Source: Moritella sp. Urea-trap-13 (GTDB lineage: Bacteria > Pseudomonadota > Gammaproteobacteria > Enterobacterales > Moritellaceae). From it: a stretch of DNA of 64,000 bases. Under the pieces are notes generated by a model. The model was not told the origin of the DNA. It ran no database searches and saw nothing but the letters and a program-made list of their open reading frames with translations. The stretch covers positions 25,139-89,138 of the forward strand of contig NZ_PJCA01000033.1 in the NCBI RefSeq assembly GCF_002836355.1. Reading direction: 5' to 3'. Below are positions 51,741-62,942 of this stretch, piece after piece (positions within the stretch are counted from its first letter, which is position 1; each line of letters begins with the position of its first letter). Both the position numbers and the translations under genes were made by a program.

Positions 51741-52646
51741 TTATTTGGCTGTCGCGACACGACGTTTATTACGCCAGTTGATTTGCTGGATAACCAGTCC
51801 AACGATAATTGTCACTAAACCGACAAAAGTTGAAGGATGGATCTCTTCACCAACGATTGCGCTGAGTAAGAACAGTGAGATAAACGGCGAGATGAAGATT
51901 AAATTACTGACCTGTGCGGTATTCGTGGCTAACTTAATCGCCATTAACCATAATACAAATGAAATACCCATCTCAAATAAACCGATATAAACAGCCCCTA
52001 ATATACCTTCTAAAGAGTTGAAGTTGAAATCAGCAAGTAACGCGGTAGCTATGAGGGTAAAGGGCAAGCTTAATAAAAATCCCAGTAATAAGCTAACAAT
52101 AGGGTCATTATTATTCTTGGCATTAATGATCCAATAACTCGCCCAAATAATGGTACTTAATAGCGCAAATGTAACCCCCAGTGGACTCTCAAAGTTAAGC
52201 CCTAATAAATCGCCTTTAGTGGCAATGATTAGTGCACCGGTATAGCTGAATAAAATGGCTACCCAGTCTTTTTTCCGGATCTTTTGGCCTAAAAATGGCA
52301 CTGATAATAGTGTTAAGGTGATGGCCCAAGTGTAGTTTAGCGCCTGTGCTTGTGAGGCAGGCAGTAAGTCATAAGCTTTAAATAACACTAAGTAATACAG
52401 AAACGGGTTAATGACCCCAAGTGTTAAATAGAATAATGGCTGTTTCACAAAATATTGTTTAAGCAGGTGCATTTTTTTCTGTTGAAAGGCGATCCCGGTA
52501 AGTAACACAATACTGGTCAGTGAGGCAATCAATACCATTTGAATCGGTTCAAAATGACTCAGCGTAATTTTGAATGCAGAGGCTACCGTGGACCAGAGTA
52601 ATACGGTTATCAAACCGAACAGCATGGCTTTCTTTTGATTTTTCAT
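51741..52646 (-). CDS. EamA/DMT-family transporter
   Basis: The 301-residue protein has ten hydrophobic segments and two EamA repeats, with the typical start FGLITVLLWSTVASAFKITLSHFEPIQMVLI and a basic tail (NWRNKRRVATAK). The substrate is unknown. I start at MKNQKKAM; a longer frame adds 17 residues without homology. It is not closely similar to the EamA protein at 37873-38793, so the two are not recent duplicates. Confidence 0.84.
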   Translation of the reverse strand: MKNQKKAMLFGLITVLLWSTVASAFKITLSHFEPIQMVLIASLTSIVLLTGIAFQQKKMHLLKQYFVKQPLFYLTLGVINPFLYYLVLFKAYDLLPASQAQALNYTWAITLTLLSVPFLGQKIRKKDWVAILFSYTGALIIATKGDLLGLNFESPLGVTFALLSTIIWASYWIINAKNNNDPIVSLLLGFLLSLPFTLIATALLADFNFNSLEGILGAVYIGLFEMGISFVLWLMAIKLATNTAQVSNLIFISPFISLFLLSAIVGEEIHPSTFVGLVTIIVGLVIQQINWRNKRRVATAK

Positions 52647-52749
52647 GAGTACCAATTTTGAGAGGGGGTAAATGCGTGTTAGCAGTGTAATCGGCAAATT
52701 TATTCAGATCTAGTGTTTCATGCGGTTAACTGATATTCAAATAATTAAT

Positions 52750-52786
52750 GAGTGGCTTAACACGATAATATCCGTGTAAGCCACTC
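52750..52786 (-). terminator. Terminator hairpin after the chemoreceptor gene
   Basis: GAGTGGCTTAACACG pairs with CGTGTAAGCCACTC (one bulged base) around an eight-base loop, about 30 bases after the chemoreceptor stop. An AT-rich run follows on the minus strand. Confidence 0.65.
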
Positions 52787-52817
52787 CGTCCTTAATGTCA
52801 TGTTTTAACCCTAAGGA

Positions 52818-54842
52818 CTAAAACGCATACTCTTCGGCAACTTCAGTTAACTTATCTGCCACGGTTAGCAGGTTATGGGCTGATTGCGTTGCCCCTGTTG
52901 CTACGGAGCGTGCAGAGTCTGCGCCTGCAGAAACATTACTGACATTACGTTCAATTTCTGCAGCAGCAAGGCTTTGCTCTTCAATCGCGCTGGCAATCTG
53001 ATCGTTAATAGCGACTATCTTATCGACAGAGGAGGTGATGGCTTCAAACGTATTTGAGGCCTCTTTCGCTTGCATCACACCCATGTTGGCTTGCTCTCTG
53101 CCTATTGCCATGACTTTAACCGATTCTTTTGCGCCTGATTGTACCCGCTCAATCATTACTTGAATTTCATTGGTTGATTGTTGAGTTCGGCTGGCGAGTG
53201 TTCTCACTTCATCGGCGACTACGGCAAAACCTCGACCCTGCTCACCGGCTCTGGCTGCTTCGATGGCGGCATTGAGTGCGAGTAAGTTAGTTTGATCGGC
53301 AATACTTCTGATCACTTCGACAACACCACCAATATCGGCACAATGATTTTCCAGTTTTTGAATTGTAGCGCTCGATGTTTCAACCTCAGAGGCAATAGCG
53401 TTAATGGCGATAATGGTTTGATCAACGACTTGTTTGCCTTCTAATACCGCGCGTTCTGCATCATGGGTTGCGCTGGTCGCGTCATTAGCATTAGCGGCCA
53501 TGTCAGTGGACGTCACTGCCATGAGTTTGATTGCTGCTGCAATTTGGTGAGTTTCTGTTTGTTGTGCTGTGATGGTGGTCTCAGCTGAATTGGTCTTATC
53601 GGTAATGTCTTGTACCGAGCTATGCACATCCACAGCACTGCTATTGAGTTGTTTGACTAACGTGCGCATGCCATCAATGGTGCTGTTAAAGTGTTGGGCA
53701 ATAATAGCCAGTTCGTCACTACTAATAATTTTTACATTCTCGGAGAGATCACCATTAGATACATTCTGCGCAACTCGGCTAATACTGCGGATGGTTTCTG
53801 TTAGCGAGATATAAATACTTAACAAGATCACCACACAAACCACGAATAAGATAATGAGGATCGCGTAGAAGACATTCAGCTCATTATTTTTCTCATTCAA
53901 ACGAACAGTGATTTCATTACCTAAGGTATTAAAAGCCACTTCGTATAAATGTGTAATGTTGACTTGTAACTCATCACCGAAACGATAGAGGGTATTTGGG
54001 TCAATTTTAATCTCGGCAGAAACGGTATTAATTAATTGGCGATCCAATAAATCATCGAGTGTCGCCATCGTTGTTTTGATCTGATTAAGTGGTGCCGTTA
54101 AAATATCACTATAGCTTGGGTTGATTGCTAGGAGCGCTTTCACATTATTATTCGTGGCGGAAAATATAATGTTGAGCTGGTCGATACGGCGACTTAAATC
54201 ATCAAAGCTGGTGGCGGTAAACGTGGAAAATGCAGCTGTTTCTGCAGCCTTGTCTGTTACTTGATAAGTAAAGTCGAGTAATCTAGGCAGCTGGGTTTGC
54301 GTCAAATTAATGAGGTAATAACTGCTAAGGTGTGAATCAAATAATAGCTTGCTTTCGCTATTGATTTCACGCGTACCAATACGCAGGTTTTCTAGCATTA
54401 AATCAACCGCGTAAAAAATTTCTTCCGGTAATAAAAAATCACTGTCCGCTTTTAACTGCTGCCAATCAATAGTGATTTTATCAAACGCAGATAGTTGTGA
54501 GCCTGTCGCGGCAGTATAAGCACGGTAATATTGATTAAAAGTATTTTCTGCGAGGGTTTGCGCTTGATCTATGTTTTCATCACCAGGGCCGAGTTCTGCG
54601 ACTTCGAGGCTTAATAAATGGCGATATTCAATAAGTTTGTTCGCGACTTCAGGTAGGGCTTGAAGTAATTCATAACCTTGCAATTCAGACTCTGCAAAAG
54701 CGATATCTTTTTGTGTTTGCGAGATAATGGTCGATGAGAAAAATACAATGGGTGTAGTAAGCAATAAAATCACTAAACCAAATTTTTTCTGGAATGATAA
54801 CCGGCTAATCAAGTAGGTGATTGGCTGCAATAATGTGCCCAT
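52818..54842 (-). CDS. Methyl-accepting chemotaxis protein
   Basis: The 674-residue receptor has membrane segments at about 19-39 and 327-350, a long helical periplasmic domain of nearly 290 residues, a HAMP domain (about 350-403) and a cytoplasmic coiled coil with the invariant tip [27 protein letters not shown]. The tip contacts CheA and CheW. The sensor type resembles the long helical-bundle class, but the ligand is unknown. No C-terminal CheR-binding pentapeptide is present. Confidence 0.93.
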   Translation of the reverse strand: MGTLLQPITYLISRLSFQKKFGLVILLLTTPIVFFSSTIISQTQKDIAFAESELQGYELLQALPEVANKLIEYRHLLSLEVAELGPGDENIDQAQTLAENTFNQYYRAYTAATGSQLSAFDKITIDWQQLKADSDFLLPEEIFYAVDLMLENLRIGTREINSESKLLFDSHLSSYYLINLTQTQLPRLLDFTYQVTDKAAETAAFSTFTATSFDDLSRRIDQLNIIFSATNNNVKALLAINPSYSDILTAPLNQIKTTMATLDDLLDRQLINTVSAEIKIDPNTLYRFGDELQVNITHLYEVAFNTLGNEITVRLNEKNNELNVFYAILIILFVVCVVILLSIYISLTETIRSISRVAQNVSNGDLSENVKIISSDELAIIAQHFNSTIDGMRTLVKQLNSSAVDVHSSVQDITDKTNSAETTITAQQTETHQIAAAIKLMAVTSTDMAANANDATSATHDAERAVLEGKQVVDQTIIAINAIASEVETSSATIQKLENHCADIGGVVEVIRSIADQTNLLALNAAIEAARAGEQGRGFAVVADEVRTLASRTQQSTNEIQVMIERVQSGAKESVKVMAIGREQANMGVMQAKEASNTFEAITSSVDKIVAINDQIASAIEEQSLAAAEIERNVSNVSAGADSARSVATGATQSAHNLLTVADKLTEVAEEYAF

Positions 54843-55080
54843 AAAAATATCCTTATCAATATGGTTAGGCGTCGCTAGCGTCGAAGTATGGGTAAGTGCC
54901 TAATGATAAGGCATCAACAATATAACTAGTTGTTGCGTTAATGTTAAGTATTTTGATTGTGTATTTAACAATTAAACAGGCGTTTCGTGATCTACATAGT
55001 TAGATCGAAGGGATTGTTGAAATTAAAGGGAGAAATTGATGTGCACATGATCGTTGTGCACATCAGAATAGACGCTTAGT

Positions 55081-56436
55081 TTAGCGCATAGTAACGAATT
55101 CTTCTGAGCCCGTTGGATGGATAGCTACAACACTATCGAAATCAGCTTTTGTTGCGCCCATTTTCATCGCAACACCAAAACCTTGGATCATTTCGTCTAC
55201 AGCAAAACCAATACCGTGTAGACCTACAACCGTTTCATTTTCACCAGCGCAAACTAGCTTCATTTTACAAGGTTGGCGGTTTGACGTGATCGCTGTATAC
55301 ATAGCAGTAAAGCCAGACTGGTATACTTTTACGTTTTCTTCACCATATTGTGCAATCGCTTCTGGTTCAGTTAAACCGATTGTACCAATTGGCGGGTGGC
55401 TAAACACAACTGTTGGGATCAGTGTGTAATCCATTTTAGCCGTTGTTTTACCGTTAAACAGACGTTCTGATAATTGACGACCTGCTTTAATAGCTACAGG
55501 AGTCAATTCAACACCACCTTCCATGATGTCACCAACACAGTAGATACCATCAACGTTGGTGTTTTGAAATTCATCTACTTTGATGTAACCACGGTCATTT
55601 GTTTCAACACCGGTAGCAGCAAGGTTAATCTTGTCTGTCGAAGGGTGACGACCAATAGCCCAGATTAGTGTATCAACATTTTGTGATTCACCGTTCTCAA
55701 GGTGCAGCGTGATAGAGCCATCAGCTTCTTTTACTACTTCTTTTGGTACTGAGTTCGTGTGTAATGTAGGACCTTCGGTATTCATTACATCAACAAGCGT
55801 ATCAATTACCATAGGATCAAAGCTACGCAGTGGCGATTCTTTACGCACGAACAGGTGTGTTTCGCTGCCTAGACCGTGTAATACACCCGCTAATTCAACG
55901 GCAATATAACCAGCGCCGATAACAGCAACGCGTTTTGGTTGTTCTGTCAGTTCAAAGAAACCATTTGAATCGATGCCGTGTTCTGCACCTGGTACATTTG
56001 GAATGGTTGGTGCGCCACCTGTTGCAATCAGGATATGATCAGCCGTGTATGTTTCGCCGTTTACTTTGACTGTATTTTTGTCTTCAAAAGTCGCGAAGCC
56101 TTTGATCACTATCACCTTGTTATTACCAAGTACATTGTCATAAGAAGTATGAATACGGCTAATATACGCTTCACGTGCCGCGACTAATTTACCCCAATCA
56201 AGGCCTCTGTTTTCTACATCAAAGCCATAGTCTTTTGCATAAAGGTGCATTGCTTCTGCGATTTGAGCGCCGTGCCACATTACTTTTTTCGGTACGCAAC
56301 CAACATTCACACAAGTACCACCTAGCGCATTCGCTTCGATGATGGCAACTTTTTTACCGTACATTGAGGCTCTGTTTGCAGATGCAATACCGCCGCTACC
56401 ACCACCAATGGCAATATAATCAAAATGCTGTGACAT
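55081..56436 (-). CDS. gor: Gor, glutathione reductase
   Basis: Gor reduces glutathione disulfide with NADPH. The 451-residue protein (E. coli 450) has FAD-binding [13 protein letters not shown], the redox pair Cys42/Cys47 in [18 protein letters not shown]-binding [17 protein letters not shown] and the C-terminal catalytic His in [17 protein letters not shown] eight bases before the Met at 56436 sets the start; longer frames upstream lack homology. It diverges from prlC, a neighbour in E. coli as well. Confidence 0.96.
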   Translation of the reverse strand: MSQHFDYIAIGGGSGGIASANRASMYGKKVAIIEANALGGTCVNVGCVPKKVMWHGAQIAEAMHLYAKDYGFDVENRGLDWGKLVAAREAYISRIHTSYDNVLGNNKVIVIKGFATFEDKNTVKVNGETYTADHILIATGGAPTIPNVPGAEHGIDSNGFFELTEQPKRVAVIGAGYIAVELAGVLHGLGSETHLFVRKESPLRSFDPMVIDTLVDVMNTEGPTLHTNSVPKEVVKEADGSITLHLENGESQNVDTLIWAIGRHPSTDKINLAATGVETNDRGYIKVDEFQNTNVDGIYCVGDIMEGGVELTPVAIKAGRQLSERLFNGKTTAKMDYTLIPTVVFSHPPIGTIGLTEPEAIAQYGEENVKVYQSGFTAMYTAITSNRQPCKMKLVCAGENETVVGLHGIGFAVDEMIQGFGVAMKMGATKADFDSVVAIHPTGSEEFVTMR

Positions 56437-56682
56437 ATTCATAGTCCTTAATTGAGAAGATGAGCTTATTATATGACTAAGTTCATGCTGTTGTTTTGTA
56501 ATAAAGTTAATTACACAGTTTAAACTGAATTGAGAGATATTATTAGTAGGTAAAGCCATTCACGGTCATTACTTTTACCTATCAATACTGAATAGCACGT
56601 GTCTATATTTACTCGCTATACTTGAAATTATCATTTTATAGCCGCATTAACTAATTAATATCATTATAAATAGGATGACTCT

Positions 56683-58722
56683 ATGACTAACCCACTTTTG
56701 ACTATGACAGGCTTGCCCCCGTTCGCGAGTATTAAACCCGAGCATATCGTGCCAGCAGTAACACAAGCTATTGCTGACTGTGAAGCGGTTATTGTTAACG
56801 TATTAGCTAATGACGATGCCGTTACTTGGGCTAACTTAGTGGCTCCTTTAGAAGAAAGTGATGATAGGTTAGGTCGTGTTTGGTCGCCTGTTGGTCACTT
56901 GAATGCGGTTGTGAGCAGTGATGATCTGCGAGAAGCACATGATGCTTGCTTGCCATTGTTGTCTGAATATTCAACTAAAGTTGGACAGAACCAGGGGTTA
57001 TTTTTAGCTTACCAGCAATTACATGACAGCAGTGAGTTCACTACTTTATCAACAGCACAACAAAAAGTGATCACCAATGCGCTGCGTGATTTTAGGTTAT
57101 CTGGGATCGATCTGATTGATAATGACAAGCTACGTTATGGCGAGATCAGCAAACGTCTATCGCAATTAACATCAACATTTAGTAATAATGTGATGGATGC
57201 CACGTTAGGTTGGCAAAAAGAGATCACCGATGAAGCATTACTTATCGGTTTACCTGAGTCAGCAAAAGCCGCTGCGAAGGCAACTGCAGAAAGTAAGTCA
57301 TTAACAGGTTACTTATTTACCTTAGACTTCCCAAGTTACTTACCGGTAATGATGTATTCTGAAAATAGAGAATTACGTCGTGAAGTATATGAAGCATTTT
57401 GTACGCGCGCATCCGATGTCGGTCCCAATGCTGGTAAGTGGGATAACTCTGCGATAATGGCTGAGATTATTGCTTTACGTCACGAGCTTGCAGAGTTGCT
57501 AGGTTTTGCCAATTTTGCAGAAAAATCGTTAGCGACAAAAATGGCGGAAACGCCAGAGCAAGTTATTGAGTTCTTAACCGACCTTGCAGATAAGTCAGTG
57601 TCGCAAGCGGAAGTTGAACTCGCTGAAATTCAAACATTCGCCAAAGACAATTTTATGGCTAAAGAGCTCGAAGCGTGGGATTTGACATTCTATGCGGAAA
57701 AGTTGAAACAAGCGAAGTACACCATTTCAGATGAAGAGTTACGTCCATACTTCCCTGAAGACCGTGTTGTTAAAGGCATGTTTGAAGTGGTTAAACGTTT
57801 ATTTGGACTTAACATTATCGAAGAGCTAGGTGCTGAATCTTGGCATAGAGATGTACGTTTCTTTGAGATCTTTGATGAAGAAGGTGAATTACGCGGTAGC
57901 TTCTATCTTGACCTCTATGCACGTGAACATAAACGTGGCGGCGCTTGGATGAATGATTGCCTAACCCATCGTATTAAAGCGAATGGTGAGCTTCAAAAGC
58001 CAGTGGCTTACTTAACCTGTAACTTCAATAAACCCGTGGGCGATAAACCTGCATTATTTACTCATAATGAAGTTACAACGTTATTTCATGAATTTGGTCA
58101 TGGCTTACATCACATGTTAACGAAAGTGATCCCTGCTGCAGTATCTGGCATTAACGGTGTGCCTTGGGATGCTGTTGAGTTACCAAGTCAGTTTATGGAA
58201 AACTGGTGTTGGCAAGAAGAGGCATTAGCCTTCATTTCTGGTCATCATGAAACGGATGAATCATTACCAAAAACGATGCTATATAAGTTATTAGCGGCTA
58301 AAAACTTTAACTCGGCAATGGGTATGCTGCGTCAAATTGAATTTAGTTTATTCGATTTCCGTATGCACATGGAATATAACCCAGCGCAAGGTTCGAATAT
58401 TCAATCGGTACTCAATTCAGTACGTGAAAAAGTATCAGTGCTACCGGCGCCAGAGTTTAATCGCTTCCAAAATGGCTTCTCACATATCTTTGCTGGTGGC
58501 TATGCGGCTGGTTATTACAGCTATAAATGGGCTGAAGTACTCTCTGCGGATGCATTTTCTCGTTTTGAAGAAGAGGGCATATTTAATGCGGAAACAGGTC
58601 GTGACTTTATGAGTTGTATACTTGAACGCGGTGGTAGTGATACCCCTATGGCATTATTTGTGCGATTCCGCGGACGTAAACCAAGTACTTACGCGTTATT
58701 AAATCATTCAGGTATTCGCTAA
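56683..58722 (+). CDS. prlC: PrlC (OpdA), oligopeptidase A
   Basis: PrlC is a cytoplasmic zinc metallopeptidase (M3) that degrades short peptides, including cleaved signal peptides. The 679-residue protein (E. coli 680) has HEFGHGLHH with zinc ligands His469 and His473 and catalytic Glu470. The C-terminal GYAAGYYSYKWAEVLSADAF block is diagnostic. In E. coli rsmJ follows directly; here a GGDEF-EAL gene intervenes. Confidence 0.96.
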   Translation: MTNPLLTMTGLPPFASIKPEHIVPAVTQAIADCEAVIVNVLANDDAVTWANLVAPLEESDDRLGRVWSPVGHLNAVVSSDDLREAHDACLPLLSEYSTKVGQNQGLFLAYQQLHDSSEFTTLSTAQQKVITNALRDFRLSGIDLIDNDKLRYGEISKRLSQLTSTFSNNVMDATLGWQKEITDEALLIGLPESAKAAAKATAESKSLTGYLFTLDFPSYLPVMMYSENRELRREVYEAFCTRASDVGPNAGKWDNSAIMAEIIALRHELAELLGFANFAEKSLATKMAETPEQVIEFLTDLADKSVSQAEVELAEIQTFAKDNFMAKELEAWDLTFYAEKLKQAKYTISDEELRPYFPEDRVVKGMFEVVKRLFGLNIIEELGAESWHRDVRFFEIFDEEGELRGSFYLDLYAREHKRGGAWMNDCLTHRIKANGELQKPVAYLTCNFNKPVGDKPALFTHNEVTTLFHEFGHGLHHMLTKVIPAAVSGINGVPWDAVELPSQFMENWCWQEEALAFISGHHETDESLPKTMLYKLLAAKNFNSAMGMLRQIEFSLFDFRMHMEYNPAQGSNIQSVLNSVREKVSVLPAPEFNRFQNGFSHIFAGGYAAGYYSYKWAEVLSADAFSRFEEEGIFNAETGRDFMSCILERGGSDTPMALFVRFRGRKPSTYALLNHSGIR

Positions 58723-58787
58723 CCTAATCGATAACTTGCTAGAACTGATCGGTTGTAGCGGTTATCGCTCGGTTTTGATTTTAAAAG

Positions 58788-58836
58788 AGTGGTAAATTGT
58801 GTATTATCTTGACCTGATATTTACCACTTTATTTTT
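58788..58836 (+). terminator. Rho-independent terminator of prlC
   Basis: AGTGGTAAAT (58788-58797) pairs perfectly with ATTTACCACT (58819-58828) around a 21-base loop, followed by a T-rich run. Confidence 0.7.
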
Positions 58837-58937
58837 AGTGCTAAAGTATTACTATAGTTCTCAATGAGCTGTAGTAATAATTGAAAAGGATATCAATATT
58901 CTGCAGCTAAACTAATCGAATTCGTGGACAAGGATGT

Positions 58938-61922
58938 ATGGTTAATACTCTTACACTTAGTGATATAAACATTGATACGACACAATTGCTGGAAGCTAAT
59001 TCTCTCGATCTGTTTTTGACTAATTTAGCCAGTTTACTACGTGTCGACACTCTTTATGTTGCTACTGTTTGCCCTCAAACTTTTGACTTATCTATTTTGT
59101 CTTGTCTACAACAGGGTGTTTTTGACTCTGATGTTGTTATCGACTTTAAATCCATGCCTTGCTTTGCCGCTTATCATCATGGCTATGCGGAATATGAACA
59201 AGATCTTGCATCTCGATTTCCACAACAAACACAATTACAAACATGGCAAGCTGAAGCATATTTGGGGATCCGCCTTAACGATGCATGCGGAAGGCCTATT
59301 GGTATCTTATCGGCATTTTTTCCTCGGAAACTATCTCAACATAAACTCGAATTAAACTTAATTCGTCTAGTTGCTGGTTTCTTAGAAAAAGAGATCCAAC
59401 CAAAACATACAACTAAGTTACCTGTTACTGCTATTACGCCGGATATACCTACGGGATTGAGTGCGTATACCATGTGGTTGGAAGACAATATCGCCAAAGG
59501 CCGCCTAAGCAGTTGGAGTTATTTTTTAGATCAAGACCGATTAGAATGTTCAGACTCAGCTGCGAGTATTATTGACACGGCTAACGTTAAAGAAATTAAT
59601 CAACTTGATGCCCTGTTAGCCTTAGTTGATAAAGCCGATAAGCATAAGGTCTTACGTGATTTTCAATCTGCGATTGTATCTAATTCCACAGCATCGGTCC
59701 GCAGTGTCTTCAATATTACGACTTTAGAAGGTAATGAAAAACGTATTCAAAGTGATATTTATCCTATCGTTGATGAAGCTGGCCAGGTGTATCGTCTAGA
59801 TTGCATCAGTAAGGATATGACGGCGGAAGAATTAACCAGAAAAAGAGCATCTGCACAAGAGCGTATTCTTGAAACTGTTTTAGCTACCACACCTGTCGGG
59901 TTAGTCAAACTGAATGCTAATCGTGAAATAAAATGGGTAAATAAACAAGCCTGTAAAATGTTTGGTTATGAATTGGAAGATTTTCATCGTTTACGTGAGC
60001 GAGGCACATTAGATACTAGCAGCCTAAACTTATACTTTGATGAAGATAAAGAGCAGTTTGAAGAATACTATCAAGAAATATATGCCAATAAACGGAATAA
60101 CTTTACCCTTAACGCACGCTACCGTCATCGTGATGGCAGCATGTTATGGACGAAGTTAACGGTTACCGCGGTTAGAGATGACATTAACAAAATCCAGTAT
60201 TTCATTAATACCATTCAAGACCTCACGGAAGAACAAGATAATAAGCAACGTTTGTCGATTATTGAAAGTGTGTACCGGCATAGTGCCGAAGGCATCATGT
60301 TATGTGACGCTAATGAAAAAATCATTGATGTAAACCCGGCGTTTGAAACTATCACAGGTTATAGCGCGGAAGATGCAATAGGGCGCACACACGATTTATT
60401 GCGTTCTGGCGTACATGATGAACAATTTTATAATGCTATTTCTGAATCCTTGTTAAGTAACAATGAATGGAAAGGCATTATTTGGAGCCGTGATCGTGCT
60501 GGCGATATATTTGCCCAGCAAGTCACGCTGTCGAGTATTAAAGAGCGCGGTAAACTTAAATATTTCTTTGCGGTCTTCAGTGATGTGACAGAAGAAAAGA
60601 AGACCGAACAACAAATTATCACCCAATCTAATTTTGATCGATTAACGGGTTTACCGAATCGTCAATATTTTAGTGCTGAAGTGCGCCAAGTTATCGATAA
60701 ATCAGCGGTAAATGGTCAGAAATTTGCCATTCTCTACATTGATATTGATGATTTCAAATCGGTAAATAACTCCGAAGATTTTATGGCGGGAGACCGCTTA
60801 TTAAAAGAAACCACCGAGCGTTTAAAATACCGTAGCCGAGATAATGACTTTCTGGCTCGAATTGATGGTGATGAATTCGCCTTTATCATTCCTGAAGTAG
60901 TCAATAAGCGCCAAGCCGAAGTATACGCGAAACAGTTGCAAGGTGTATTTGCACAAGCTTATAAACTGTCAAATCAACAGCGCTATGTGACCGCTTCTGT
61001 GGGTATTACCATGTATCCAGAAGATGGCATATCAGTTGAAGCGTTAATGCAAAGTGCAGAACAGGCAATATTTGAAGCTAAGCGTAAAGGCCGTAATCAA
61101 TGTGTCACTTTTACACAAGATTTAAGCGATGCTGCCATTCTAAAGCATCAAACGGTTGTCGAATTAGCTGAAGCAATAAAGTGCGGTAGCTTAGATGTTT
61201 ATTATCAACCGATTGTTGACAATATCACCGGTAAAGTTGATAAGTTGGAGGCGCTGGTTCGTTGGCATCATCAGGAACGAGGGTTTATTTCGCCTGCCGA
61301 ATTTATTCCGCTAGCAGAAGAAGGTGGATTGATTCAAGGATTAGGTGAATACGTATTAGATCAAGCATGTTGTGATCTAAAAATATTACATGAAGCTGGT
61401 TTTCCTTATATTGAAATGAGTATTAACCGTTCAAGTCTAGAGTTTAAGACTGTTGATATGCAAGCATCAGAATGGTTAAAAGTGATATCTTCGCATAATC
61501 TGCCTTATGGCTCGATAACTATGGAGATCACCGAAAGCTTACTGATGGATATGGACGGTCAGTATATGCAACGTATTAATGCACTTAAGCAAGCAGGTGT
61601 TAAAATTGCGATTGATGATTTTGGTACGGGTTATTCATCATTAAACTATTTACGTAGCTTACCTGCAGATATTGTTAAAATTGACCGTAGCTTTATTATT
61701 AATATTCCAGAGAACCAACAGGATAATTTATTATTGGATGGTATTATTACTATTGTTCATAACTTGGGAATGAAAGTCGTCACCGAAGGCGTCGAAACAC
61801 AGGCTCAATTGAGTTACTTACAAGAGAAGCAATGTGATTATACCCAAGGCTTCTTATTATGCCGTCCTATACCTTTGCATGAGCTATTAGAGTTTATCAC
61901 TCAAAATGAAAGCGTTTTTTAA
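58938..61922 (+). CDS. GAF/PAS-GGDEF-EAL cyclic-di-GMP signalling protein
   Basis: This 994-residue cytoplasmic protein has an N-terminal GAF-like region (about 1-155), three PAS-like segments (about 170-300, 310-435 and 440-560), a GGDEF domain (about 570-730) and an EAL domain (about 745-990). The GGDEF signature reads RIDGDEF (641-647), with Asp in place of the first Gly. The EAL domain keeps LEALVRW (770-776), MEITES, DDFGTGYSS and VTEGVET, so phosphodiesterase activity is likely. Synthase activity is uncertain. It sits between prlC and rsmJ behind a terminator, so it should have its own promoter. Confidence 0.92.
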   Translation: MVNTLTLSDINIDTTQLLEANSLDLFLTNLASLLRVDTLYVATVCPQTFDLSILSCLQQGVFDSDVVIDFKSMPCFAAYHHGYAEYEQDLASRFPQQTQLQTWQAEAYLGIRLNDACGRPIGILSAFFPRKLSQHKLELNLIRLVAGFLEKEIQPKHTTKLPVTAITPDIPTGLSAYTMWLEDNIAKGRLSSWSYFLDQDRLECSDSAASIIDTANVKEINQLDALLALVDKADKHKVLRDFQSAIVSNSTASVRSVFNITTLEGNEKRIQSDIYPIVDEAGQVYRLDCISKDMTAEELTRKRASAQERILETVLATTPVGLVKLNANREIKWVNKQACKMFGYELEDFHRLRERGTLDTSSLNLYFDEDKEQFEEYYQEIYANKRNNFTLNARYRHRDGSMLWTKLTVTAVRDDINKIQYFINTIQDLTEEQDNKQRLSIIESVYRHSAEGIMLCDANEKIIDVNPAFETITGYSAEDAIGRTHDLLRSGVHDEQFYNAISESLLSNNEWKGIIWSRDRAGDIFAQQVTLSSIKERGKLKYFFAVFSDVTEEKKTEQQIITQSNFDRLTGLPNRQYFSAEVRQVIDKSAVNGQKFAILYIDIDDFKSVNNSEDFMAGDRLLKETTERLKYRSRDNDFLARIDGDEFAFIIPEVVNKRQAEVYAKQLQGVFAQAYKLSNQQRYVTASVGITMYPEDGISVEALMQSAEQAIFEAKRKGRNQCVTFTQDLSDAAILKHQTVVELAEAIKCGSLDVYYQPIVDNITGKVDKLEALVRWHHQERGFISPAEFIPLAEEGGLIQGLGEYVLDQACCDLKILHEAGFPYIEMSINRSSLEFKTVDMQASEWLKVISSHNLPYGSITMEITESLLMDMDGQYMQRINALKQAGVKIAIDDFGTGYSSLNYLRSLPADIVKIDRSFIINIPENQQDNLLLDGIITIVHNLGMKVVTEGVETQAQLSYLQEKQCDYTQGFLLCRPIPLHELLEFITQNESVF

Positions 61923-62033
61923 ATTACGCTCTCTATCTTCATTAATCATCCACTGAATTTAGGTTGTATTCGTATTTTTTGCTAATATAGGCATTCTAAC
62001 TCGAATAATTACATCTAACCGTATCAGGCGTAC

Positions 62034-62798
62034 ATGAACAGCATACAAATAATCACAACAGATTCACTTTTTTCTGATCACATTGCAGCACTTGCTAAAC
62101 AGTGGGGGTTCTCCCTTGAGCCTGTCGCTGATGCTCAATTTCAATTGCTATATTCTGATAAGGGACTTGAGCTATTTAAGCTTGATGAGCCAAAGTTAGG
62201 CGCTGTGTATGTTGATTTTGCTGGTGGCGCTGTGAATCATCGCCGTAAATTTGGTGGTGGTAAGGGGCAAGCTATTGCCAAAGCCGTCGGTTTAAAGGCA
62301 GGTGTGACACCGTCAGTACTTGATGGCACTGCCGGTTTAGGTCGTGATGCATTTGTTTTGGCGTCTTTAGGCTGTAACGTGACAATGCTGGAGCGTTCGC
62401 CTATTGTTGCTGCATTACTTGAAGATGGTCTAAAGCGTGCCGAACAAGATGAAGAGATAGGTGGCTGGATTACAACCCGACTAAAATTAGTATTTGCATC
62501 GAGCCTATCAGAACTAGAAGCGTTAGGTATTTCGCCAGATGTGGTGTATCTCGACCCTATGTATCCACATAAGAAGAAATCAGCACTGGTGAAAAAAGAA
62601 ATGCGTGTATTCCAATCATTAGTTGGTGCAGATTTAGATGCTGATGGTTTGTTTGAACCGGCAATGCGCGTCGCGACTAAGCGTGTCGTTGTTAAACGCC
62701 CTGATTATGCCGAATATATTGCCAATGCAGAACCAAGTATGGCTATTGAAACTAAGAAAAACCGTTTTGATGTTTATGTAAAGCAGGCTATGAAGTAA
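62034..62798 (+). CDS. rsmJ: RsmJ, 16S rRNA (guanine1516-N2)-methyltransferase
   Basis: RsmJ methylates G1516 of 16S rRNA using SAM. The 254-residue protein (E. coli 250) has [20 protein letters not shown], the SAM motif [17 protein letters not shown] and the catalytic [13 protein letters not shown]. Gene order prlC-rsmJ is kept apart from the intervening signalling gene. Confidence 0.96.
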   Translation: MNSIQIITTDSLFSDHIAALAKQWGFSLEPVADAQFQLLYSDKGLELFKLDEPKLGAVYVDFAGGAVNHRRKFGGGKGQAIAKAVGLKAGVTPSVLDGTAGLGRDAFVLASLGCNVTMLERSPIVAALLEDGLKRAEQDEEIGGWITTRLKLVFASSLSELEALGISPDVVYLDPMYPHKKKSALVKKEMRVFQSLVGADLDADGLFEPAMRVATKRVVVKRPDYAEYIANAEPSMAIETKKNRFDVYVKQAMK

Positions 62799-62942
62799 CT
62801 TATTCAGCCTGTTAGTATAGTCATTAATATCGAGTAGATATTTTATTTTAATATAATATCTGGAATCAGGCTCAAGGTTTTTAATATTTAACTGTGTTAA
62901 TTTTGCGACCCACATGGGCCGAGCTATAGACGAGGGATAGTT

